Assembly: GCA_003604975.1 (NCBI GenBank)
Contig: QZIR01000052.1
Span: 1-38,475, forward strand
Reading direction: 5' to 3'
Length of the DNA stretch: 38,475 nt
DNA from: Desulforudis sp.
GTDB lineage: Bacteria > Bacillota > Desulfotomaculia > Desulfotomaculales > Desulforudaceae
The translations under genes were made by a program, and so were the position numbers. The notes beneath the pieces were generated by a model. It did not search any database, was not told the origin of the DNA, and saw only the letters and a list, made by a program, of their open reading frames with translations. Positions 14,739 to 21,566 of the stretch are shown here, piece after piece (within the stretch, counting starts at the first letter, position 1; every line of letters begins with the position of its first letter).

Positions 14739-17241
14739 TGAAGGATTCACAGACCACTTTTCCCCTTCCGGGGGTACCGATGCCTTCCCCGGGCAAGGAG
14801 GTAGCTCGGCGGGCGCGACCGATGCTTTTGGGCAATCTCAGGATGAGTATCGCCACGATCACGCTCTTGGTGAGGATGAGGTTGTCGACAATCGTTTTGT
14901 TGTGCAGGGGCCGCCGATAGCTGCAGGAGGTGAGGCGGAAATTTACCGGTGTATTGATCAGGAGACGCAGGAGACCGTAGCCCTGAAGCTGTACCGGATC
15001 GCCTTGCAACCGAAGGCTTCAATCCTTGAAAAATTGCGTAATGTTTCACATCCTAATCTGATCCGGGTCATTTCTTTTGGGGTATGGCAGGATAAATTCT
15101 ATGAGGTCACGGAGTATTGCGAGGGTGGAACGCTCGCCGACAGTCAGCCGCTGGCAGAGAGTGATCTGCTGCCGATACTGTCGGCGATTATCGGCGGCCT
15201 GGCCCACTTGCATCTGCAAGGCATCATTCACCGGGACATCAAGCCGGAAAACCTCTATTTCAGAGACAGGGACAGAAAGGACCTGGTTATTGCTGATTAC
15301 GGCATCAGTTCCCTCCTGCCTGACGGAAAGCAAGTGTGGAAGACCGGAACCTACAAGAGTTTGACCCCTTCGTTTGCCCCCCTGGAGTTTTTCATCAAAA
15401 ATGAAGTCTCATTCAAATATGATTATTATTCGCTGGGAATCACCCTGATCCACATCTTTACCGGGAAATCCCCATTCCCGGACCAGGACCCCCGAGTTAT
15501 CTTCGCATTCCTGCTTCAGGAGCATGTTCCGGTACCTTCACATCTGTCCCAGCACGTCCAAAGACTCATTACCGGCTTAATTCAGCATGATCCCGAGAAT
15601 CGCTGGGGACAGAAACAGATTGAGCAATGGAGTTCCGGCCAGCAAATTCTTGCGGATGCAGGAATGCCCTGGGAGGACAAACCTCCGAGAGACAGGGGTA
15701 TCCCTGCCTACAAAGCCTGTGGGGCTCGAACCCTCAAAGAGCTTGCTGCCTTGCTGGGAACATTTGATGCGGTCGGGCATCTTTTCGATGGCTATATTGA
15801 TCCCTGGGTAAATTGGTTCGATTCGGACCTTGCCCAAAAAATCAAAAAAATTACAGATAACTATGGCAACAGAAAAGAACTTGGTCTGTTCAGGCTTACT
15901 TATCTGCTTGATCCTGCCCTTCCTCTCGAAATCAACAAGCGCAAATTCCATACTATTGAGGAAATTGCCTCTCTCCTCCAGTCCAAACCGGACAAAAGTA
16001 CGAGAAATGCCCTGTCTGATATTATCATGGGAGAGTTTTTAGAATGCTGGATCGAGGTTACCCAGCCGGTCGAAGGCAAGCAAACTTTACTGCGAGCCGT
16101 TGAGTCGATCCGTACCCGTTTCCATGATCACCCGGATAAGGACCTCGCAATTTTTGCTCTTCTTTACATCCTTGCTCCTCAGGCACCACTCACTCTGCGC
16201 AAGGATATTTCTATCTCCCGCCCCGAAGAGATCGAAGGGGCGGTCTCCCGCCATCCCGATATCCTGATCGCCCTCCGAACCCTTCTGTTCAGCGGGCATT
16301 TTGAGGAATGGCTGCGCGGAGCATTTCAGGACAGACAAGGGGACATTGCCTTCATTGAGCATTTCCGTTCCGCGCATAAGAATGACCAGGATTTGGGGGT
16401 ATGGATGTTGAGATGGCATTTCGCGCCCTCGTTGCCTTTTCCCTTTGGTAAGGAACATGCAGCGGCACCCAAAGATCTTGCCCGTCTCATCGATAAGGAT
16501 GAGGCCTCGACCAGGAAGGGAATCTCCCTTATGCAGAAAGGCTGGATTCGTGCGTGGCTTGAAACAACCGGCATGCTGGACGGGGAGAAAGGGAAGAAGT
16601 TTTCCGCCATCACCTCCTCTGGCCGTAATGCGCAAAGCCAGCTGGAAAGCATGCTTCACTTTTTGGATCCTGGGTTGCCGTGGCCGAAACCTGCTGCCTC
16701 GCGTCAGAACATAGACTTCGGGGAGATTTCGTACGAATCCTCAAAAACAGAGCGCTTCACCATCAAAAATGCGGGGCGGGGGTATCTTACCGGATCAATC
16801 AAACTTACCGGCAAGGGCCATGGATTTGCGATCGACAAGAGCAGCATAGAGGGTGGGCCAGTCACGATTACCGTGAGTGCCAATGGCCACGGTTTTCAAA
16901 TCGGGACCCGCCGACAGACGGAAATCATGGTCCAGACCGATGGCGGGACATTGACCATCCCGGTCCATTATCTGGTAAGCCTGCCCATCAAAAGGATGCT
17001 TATTAGGAGCCTGATATGCGGCGCGGTAGGCGGGTTAATTTTTGGTACATTCCGAAAGCTGGTCAGTCTTTCCGCTCCGGAATATGCTGCTGTAATTCCT
17101 CCCTTTGCCCGGGATATAGCCTTCCAGCACCCTGCCATTGTTATATTAGGATTTTTCTTCAGTCTTGCAGTTGGAGGTTCTCTTTACTACGCGATTCGAA
17201 TGAATATAGCAAAGTATTCAATTCGCAAACGACATGTATAA
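14731..17241 (+). CDS. Membrane-anchored Ser/Thr protein kinase, 836 aa
   Basis: ATG 14731 is within the end of the PP2C gene. A Ser/Gly/Asp-rich N-terminal tail of about 50 residues precedes a Hanks-type kinase domain (about 55-300): VALK with K86, HRDIKPEN with D169, and DYG (189-191) in place of DFG. A large alpha-helical middle region (about 330-655) has several repeats of a similar unit, followed by an Ig/ASH-like beta domain (about 660-750). Two membrane segments close the protein (about 755-775 and 800-825). This places most of it in the cytoplasm, with an anchor at the C-terminus, unlike PknB kinases, whose sensor is outside. Probable partner of the FHA protein and AAA+ ATPase. Confidence 0.9.
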   Translation: MSNEGFTDHFSPSGGTDAFPGQGGSSAGATDAFGQSQDEYRHDHALGEDEVVDNRFVVQGPPIAAGGEAEIYRCIDQETQETVALKLYRIALQPKASILEKLRNVSHPNLIRVISFGVWQDKFYEVTEYCEGGTLADSQPLAESDLLPILSAIIGGLAHLHLQGIIHRDIKPENLYFRDRDRKDLVIADYGISSLLPDGKQVWKTGTYKSLTPSFAPLEFFIKNEVSFKYDYYSLGITLIHIFTGKSPFPDQDPRVIFAFLLQEHVPVPSHLSQHVQRLITGLIQHDPENRWGQKQIEQWSSGQQILADAGMPWEDKPPRDRGIPAYKACGARTLKELAALLGTFDAVGHLFDGYIDPWVNWFDSDLAQKIKKITDNYGNRKELGLFRLTYLLDPALPLEINKRKFHTIEEIASLLQSKPDKSTRNALSDIIMGEFLECWIEVTQPVEGKQTLLRAVESIRTRFHDHPDKDLAIFALLYILAPQAPLTLRKDISISRPEEIEGAVSRHPDILIALRTLLFSGHFEEWLRGAFQDRQGDIAFIEHFRSAHKNDQDLGVWMLRWHFAPSLPFPFGKEHAAAPKDLARLIDKDEASTRKGISLMQKGWIRAWLETTGMLDGEKGKKFSAITSSGRNAQSQLESMLHFLDPGLPWPKPAASRQNIDFGEISYESSKTERFTIKNAGRGYLTGSIKLTGKGHGFAIDKSSIEGGPVTITVSANGHGFQIGTRRQTEIMVQTDGGTLTIPVHYLVSLPIKRMLIRSLICGAVGGLIFGTFRKLVSLSAPEYAAVIPPFARDIAFQHPAIVILGFFFSLAVGGSLYYAIRMNIAKYSIRKRHV

Positions 17242-17406
17242 TAATAAAATATAATGTTTGTCGTGCAATTAATTGATTTGATACCAATGCAATGCATGGA
17301 AAATAGTATAGAAGTTTTGTTCGAAATGTACCCCGTAAAAAAGATGATCAACCGCTAATAGTTGCTATGGAAAGAACCTTAACAATACTGCGATAAGGAG
17401 CTTGTC

Positions 17407-19527
17407 ATGGAAGCGATTCTGTGGATAATCCTTGCCATAGTAGCTATTGGTGTCATCTGTTTCGCCATCTATATCGTCCTGCTAGTTATAATGGGGTTGT
17501 TCTGGAGCGTCATGACGGTCTCCGACTGGTACCTCCAGGCCACTGCCCACTCTACCTTGCTCAATCACATTCCAGGCTGGGAACCTGAATTCTCATGGGC
17601 CCTCGGCGGATTTATTTTCTGTGGAGTTGGTTATTTTGTGCTTATGGAAGCTCACCGGATTCACCGGGCAAAGTTTGAATATTATTGTTATCTGCTGCTT
17701 GTCTTCATTCTTGTTGTGCCCTTGATCCTGCAAGCTATGTTGAAGACTCCTGCACCGCAACCAGTATCAAATAGCGAGGCGGCAGGCCAGGAGTATCTTT
17801 CGCCATTGACTGTTGAAGAGTCTGCATCGCCCAAAAAATCAAATCCTGACTTGGTTATCCAGGAGGGCAAATATGAAGGAGAAGTGATTGGCTGGAACTG
17901 GACAACCCGCCCGTGTACTCCCGCGGGTTCCTGCGAAACGGGGGAAGGTAAAATTGTATACACTGTTTCGTTACAGGGTAACAATTCCAGTTATACAAGA
18001 TCTGCGGAGTTTGTTTACGGGTTGAATGTGACGAGTAATGATCAGCCCATGCAGGAATTTGCCGCCTGCGGTACTCAGGAAAACACATACTGGCATGATT
18101 GCTTCCAAAAGCTTTTGAAGGAATATTTGAAGCCTGGAGGAAGCGCTTCTCTTTTCGTGAGTTGCCGGAGTGACCAAGGATGTATTGCAAGCAGAATTGA
18201 CCTGCGAACGAATGATATGAATCCTGAGGAGGTAGCACAATCCGAGCCGGAACCGACAGTAATTGCTGATACTTCAACACAAAAAGTGGATAGGGATACG
18301 ACTTCGTCGACAAGCACGGTGAATACTTCGCCCGCGCCGGTTGAACAAGGCCAGCAAGTTGGCAATCGGGGAAATGATAGTAGTGCCGCTGATTCTCCCC
18401 AAGAGGAGGAAAAACACAGGTTGACAACGATGAACGGTAGGCCAGAGGGGCCTTTGGCCACAACAGCATCAACAAAGTACACGGGGACCTTGCTGGGGTG
18501 GAAGCATGAAATAGTTCCTTGCGGCCCTTCAGATGCCTGTGGGTCACAAAAAAATCATCCTGTCTACTCTCTTACGTTAATAGATGAAATTTCGGGACAT
18601 ACAAAATCATTCAAATTTTATCTGGGGTTAGGTGTTACACGCGATGGGAGTACAGTTGAAGGATTTCTAGAATGTTTTGAAGGAACAAACTGGCATGCAT
18701 GCTTTCAAAAACTCCTGACTGTTTTTATGAAAAGTGGGGTACTCGCAACGGTTCATGTCTTCTGCGATGAAGGTCAGGAATGTTATGCAAAGCGTATCGA
18801 CTTGTTAACTGATGGCATGAATTCAAGGGATGGCGTAGTCGGCCCCATGCAGACTGAGGTGGCGGGCGTTAATTCTCCTCAAGCGAGAGAAAAGGCTGAC
18901 ATGAACCAGACGCCGATGACGCAACCTGAGCCGGCAGCGAACGATATTGCCGAGCCTGCTGTGAAAAAAGTTGATGAAAGGAAAGCATCAACGGTAAGCG
19001 TTGGAGATGATCATCGCCAGCAGGGAAGGCAGAGGCTGTACGATAGAAATAAGATAATGGACAGCAAGCCCTTGGTAGATAACAAAGGCGCATCCCGCCG
19101 GGTAAAGCAGCCCGTCGAGGATTCTCCTCAAGTGAAAGGACCGCCAGTCGCGGGGGTGATGAGCAGGGGAACCGGAGGAGCTGTTGCCCGGCAGGACAAA
19201 AAGTATTTAGGTTCCCCTCCTGCCGGGCGATATTCACAACACACCGAATCGATTATTGAAAAGTCTATTATTATTGATGGCTATGATATGCAACAACTGC
19301 AAAATATTTTTGAGCATAAACAATCAGGGACATCAAATTCATGGCTGAATATACACACGGGTATTAGGTATCTGGTTATTCCCCGGCCAGCGTATGGGGT
19401 AAGGCAACGTAATGGAATTATTCACTGCCGTGAGGCCGAGATCAGTATGACAAACAATGCAGGGGGAAGGGCAATAAAGCTGATGAATACGTGTCGGCTG
19501 GGTGGCAAATGGGATATCAGATTTTGA
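17407..19527 (+). CDS. Membrane protein with duplicated Cys-containing domain, 706 aa
   Basis: Starts at ATG 17407 after AAGGAG. Three hydrophobic segments occupy about residues 1-115. Two homologous domains follow (about 155-280 and 355-480), each with a GW...PC...C opening, a central YGLNVT or YLGLGVT strand, then C, W, H and CFQKLL, and a closing C...C. These paired Cys may form disulfides if outside the cytoplasm. A long disordered Ser/Pro/Gln-rich linker leads to a C-terminal domain of about 100 residues. No known family. It lies 165 bases after the kinase without a structured leader of its own, so it could be part of the same transcript or have its own promoter. Confidence 0.75.
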   Translation: MEAILWIILAIVAIGVICFAIYIVLLVIMGLFWSVMTVSDWYLQATAHSTLLNHIPGWEPEFSWALGGFIFCGVGYFVLMEAHRIHRAKFEYYCYLLLVFILVVPLILQAMLKTPAPQPVSNSEAAGQEYLSPLTVEESASPKKSNPDLVIQEGKYEGEVIGWNWTTRPCTPAGSCETGEGKIVYTVSLQGNNSSYTRSAEFVYGLNVTSNDQPMQEFAACGTQENTYWHDCFQKLLKEYLKPGGSASLFVSCRSDQGCIASRIDLRTNDMNPEEVAQSEPEPTVIADTSTQKVDRDTTSSTSTVNTSPAPVEQGQQVGNRGNDSSAADSPQEEEKHRLTTMNGRPEGPLATTASTKYTGTLLGWKHEIVPCGPSDACGSQKNHPVYSLTLIDEISGHTKSFKFYLGLGVTRDGSTVEGFLECFEGTNWHACFQKLLTVFMKSGVLATVHVFCDEGQECYAKRIDLLTDGMNSRDGVVGPMQTEVAGVNSPQAREKADMNQTPMTQPEPAANDIAEPAVKKVDERKASTVSVGDDHRQQGRQRLYDRNKIMDSKPLVDNKGASRRVKQPVEDSPQVKGPPVAGVMSRGTGGAVARQDKKYLGSPPAGRYSQHTESIIEKSIIIDGYDMQQLQNIFEHKQSGTSNSWLNIHTGIRYLVIPRPAYGVRQRNGIIHCREAEISMTNNAGGRAIKLMNTCRLGGKWDIRF

Positions 19528-19744
19528 TGGTCTTGGACAAAAGAGATGTTTCAGGGGTTTCCTTTAAGAATAGTTTCTCGAAATCTGTCTGTAGTTGACC
19601 CCATTTGAGCCAACTACCGTAAGTGTTATTAATCAGTTCATTAAATACCCTGCAAGAGCCACGGGGTGCATGAAGTAACTGGCCAGCTTGTCGGGGAGCA
19701 TATTCAGGTGGAATTCCCTCGAAATAGGATATGGGAATAGTCAT
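19517..19744 (-). CDS. Possible small minus-strand protein, 75 aa
   Basis: A minus-strand reading from ATG 19744 to 19517 gives 75 protein-like residues, including FEGIPPEYAPRQAG and an NTYGSWLKWGQ stretch. The plus strand in the same place has no usable ORF. It overlaps the end of the 706-residue protein by 11 bases. I see no ribosome site before the start, so it may be a remnant of a longer gene. No family recognised. Confidence 0.35.
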   Translation of the reverse strand: MTIPISYFEGIPPEYAPRQAGQLLHAPRGSCRVFNELINNTYGSWLKWGQLQTDFEKLFLKETPETSLLSKTIKI

Positions 19745-19748
19745 TTTT

Positions 19749-19761
19749 ATGAGTTGCAAAT
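19749..19761 (+). repeat. Boundary box ATGAGTTGCAAAT (copy 5)
   Basis: Identical to the copy at 7793 over 13 bases. Located 91 bases before the upstream ORF of module 5. Between box and ORF only an AGCCAAGAGGTCTGAGACGA ribosome-site stretch is shared with module 3. Confidence 0.6.
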
Positions 19762-19839
19762 AAGTTTTAATGTCCGGCCTAAGGTAAACGCGCAGTGGTT
19801 TTCAAAACCAGTAAACACAGAGCCAAGAGGTCTGAGACG

Positions 19840-19881
19840 ATGAATAAGGAGAAAGAGAGGGAGACATCAATGAACGACTGA
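19840..19881 (+). CDS. Small upstream ORF of leader module 5 (13 codons)
   Basis: AAGAGG at 19825 lies nine bases before ATG 19840. A short charged peptide (MNKEKERE) ending in Met-Asn-Asp like module 2. TGA is 12 bases before hairpin 1. The shortest of the six, apparently by internal deletion. Confidence 0.5.
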   Translation: MNKEKERETSMND

Positions 19882-19893
19882 TATAAAGCAATC

Positions 19894-20049
19894 CCTGCCG
19901 CAGGAACGGGGCGACGGCGCCTGGCAACAGAAGCAGATCCGCATCATTCAGCCGTTCGTTCACGGTGATGGCCAGTCCGGTCACGAATACATAACATTGT
20001 GGCTTCACCGGTATCCCAGATCAACTCGACCCAAGGAGGAACGAACAAC
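19894..20049 (+). promoter_or_regulatory. Structured leader RNA, module 5
   Basis: Hairpin 1 is CCTGCCGCAGG (19894-19904). Hairpin 2 (19915-19936) has CGGC opposite GCAG, one mismatch in a stem that is perfect in the other five copies, with the GCAA tetraloop kept. Hairpin 3 pairs CGGTGA (19963) with TCACCG (20005). AAGGAGG (20033) is ten bases before ATG 20050. Confidence 0.8.
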
Positions 20050-20358
20050 ATGCTGAACATTCTCTTCACCCAGGAAACCACCTTTGTCATGATCATCATC
20101 TGTGCGCTCGCGTTTATCGGCGGGCTGTACCGGAACCAAAATCGATTCCCAGCGAATGAAGTCCCGAAGCCAGGACGGCAGGAACTCCCGGATGAGGGTT
20201 CCTCGCATTTACCGGACATCAGTGCCGGCCAGCGGCCGGAAAGTGATCCTGTCCTGACCTATGCGCGGTTGCTCACCGACGGGATGGAGCGGAATGTTAA
20301 CCCGATCCGCACCATTGAGACCTGTGAGAAATGGCCTGCGACTCATTTCTGGAGATAA
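20050..20358 (+). CDS. Small single-pass membrane protein, 102 aa
   Basis: Opens MLNILFTQETTFV, followed by a hydrophobic segment (to about residue 25), then a polar Pro/Glu-rich tail. It shares its N-terminus with the 54-residue ORF at 9230 and its C-terminus (GMERNVN...THFWR) with the 91-residue protein at 6675, so it links the two. It is a stand-alone gene between a structured leader and module 6. No known family; likely a small membrane partner of the same system. Confidence 0.75.
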   Translation: MLNILFTQETTFVMIIICALAFIGGLYRNQNRFPANEVPKPGRQELPDEGSSHLPDISAGQRPESDPVLTYARLLTDGMERNVNPIRTIETCEKWPATHFWR

Positions 20359-20594
20359 CGGTGCCCGCCAGCAGGAGCAGAACTGAAGTCGAGCGGTTGT
20401 TCCCGGTGAGTGTCCTGTGAGTTGGCGGCATCACAGTCGGTTTCTGTTGTGAGTTTTTCCTGGCTGGCACGAGTTCTTTCCCCGTGGAGGCGCCTTAGGG
20501 TATGTATATAACTATCTGTAATTCTATATGATTGATAAAAAATGTTGGGTTTTGCGGGCTGTTCATGAAATTGGTATGTTTTTTGATTAAAGAG

Positions 20595-20663
20595 ATGCGC
20601 CGGAGCAAAATGGGACATCAAGATTCAAGGAGAGAAGCGAGGGAGGCGGCTATGGAGGACTGA
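20595..20663 (+). CDS. Small upstream ORF of leader module 6 (22 codons)
   Basis: ATG 20595 opens 22 codons. An in-frame ATG at 20610 with GGAG four bases upstream is an alternative start. The peptide has SRREAREAAMED at its end, the clearest version of the motif seen in modules 3 and 4. TGA is 12 bases before hairpin 1. The region before it (20413-20594) matches the upstream arm of module 2. Confidence 0.5.
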   Translation: MRRSKMGHQDSRREAREAAMED

Positions 20664-20675
20664 TCTAGAGCAATC

Positions 20676-20833
20676 CCTGCCACAGGACCGGGGCTGCGGC
20701 GCCTGGCAACAGAAGCCGATTAAATACAGTCAGAAGTTCGTTCACGGTGATAGCCAGTTCGAATTGTTCGTGTCCCAAAAAATTGTGGTTTCACCGATAA
20801 TCCCGGATCAACCAGAACCAGTGGAGGAACAAC
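20676..20833 (+). promoter_or_regulatory. Structured leader RNA, module 6
   Basis: Hairpin 1 is CCTGCCACAGG (20676-20686). Hairpin 2 spans 20697-20718 with GCAA tip. Hairpin 3 pairs CGGTGA (20745) with TCACCG (20791), and its inner GCCA pairs with TGGT through a G-T wobble. The loop of hairpin 3 is the most divergent. GGAGG (20823) precedes ATG 20834. Confidence 0.8.
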
Positions 20834-21310
20834 ATGCTGACCCCGCTTGTTATTCAGAATACCCTGCTTGCTCGTATTATCACCCTGTCGCGCGACGGTT
20901 TTGGCGATTGCTGCAGTTCATATCTCAATCGTTCAAAATCAATTTGCGTTCATGATTTTGATAATGAAAGAAATATGCATGAACTGAGAGGAATTGCCGG
21001 AGATATTGAATTTTTTCATACGAAAAGAGGCCGGCAAGTCGGGATCCGTTCTTGTGCCTCGGCAGGAGGTTTCGGGCATTTTTATCAAGCGGGATGCTCT
21101 CTCGCAATACTCTATAACCCAAGTACAGGAGATAAGCACCTGCGTGAATACACCATTGGTTGCCTCGGCATCAATTTGACCTATCTCCTCGATGCACTGA
21201 ATGAGAATGATTATGGCTGGGTGAAAGGTTCTTCATTTATACGATCGCCGCGGAATGGCAGTACACTGTCCTTGGACAAGATCAAAAAAATGGTCAAAAA
21301 TAACTGCTAA
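20834..21310 (+). CDS. Hypothetical protein, 158 aa
   Basis: Follows structured leader 6 with ATG 20834 and opens MLTPLVIQNTLL, a distant form of the leader-linked N-terminus. The rest is soluble, with several Cys and Gly-rich turns. I recognise no family. Its TAA overlaps the next ATG (TAATG), so it is the first gene of a coupled set of three ending in the VirD4/HerA-like ATPase. It could be an accessory subunit of that ATPase. Confidence 0.65.
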   Translation: MLTPLVIQNTLLARIITLSRDGFGDCCSSYLNRSKSICVHDFDNERNMHELRGIAGDIEFFHTKRGRQVGIRSCASAGGFGHFYQAGCSLAILYNPSTGDKHLREYTIGCLGINLTYLLDALNENDYGWVKGSSFIRSPRNGSTLSLDKIKKMVKNNC

Positions 21311-21564
21311 TGGCTGAAAATAACAGTATAAATGACTTGACTCTACGTCGGGTCGAAAATTTTGAAGAAACGACTGGAGAAAAAAGTCTTTCGTTCAAAT
21401 TTGAGGCCATTTCCCAATCTCTTGAAGTGGCTGAGATTATCGAGCTCAGGAATCGTTTTGGTATTACGAACCCCGGGTTGTTAGCAAAGGCTATGCGTAT
21501 GCCCGAGGTTCAGATCAGAAAATTGTTAATGCTCTGTGATTCTTTATTTCTGAGGGAGAGATAA
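21310..21564 (+). CDS. Small hypothetical protein, 84 aa
   Basis: Starts in the stop of the preceding gene (TAATG) and ends two bases before the ATPase start. The sequence is helical and charged, with an NRFGITNPGLLAKAMRMPE stretch that could be a short helix-turn-helix-like unit, though this is weak. Placement between two coupled genes supports that it is real. Possibly an adaptor of the ATPase. Confidence 0.65.
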   Translation: MAENNSINDLTLRRVENFEETTGEKSLSFKFEAISQSLEVAEIIELRNRFGITNPGLLAKAMRMPEVQIRKLLMLCDSLFLRER

Positions 21565-21566
21565 TA

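Noticed and set aside
9331-17241. Type VI secretion locus
   Set aside because: ClpV-like ATPase, FHA, PP2C and kinase are suggestive, but no TssB/C, Hcp, VgrG, TssJ-M or baseplate gene is present, and the ATPase lacks the ClpV N-terminal layout.
4362-20358. Longer N-terminal versions of leader-linked proteins starting MASP... inside the leader RNA
   Set aside because: The MASPV-type residues are translated from hairpin 3 of the leader. No ribosome site precedes them, whereas AAGGAGG stands before the MLN starts.
3999-20420. Boundary boxes as integron attC sites
   Set aside because: They lack the GTTRRRY core and the long imperfect palindrome of attC, and no integron integrase is in the window.
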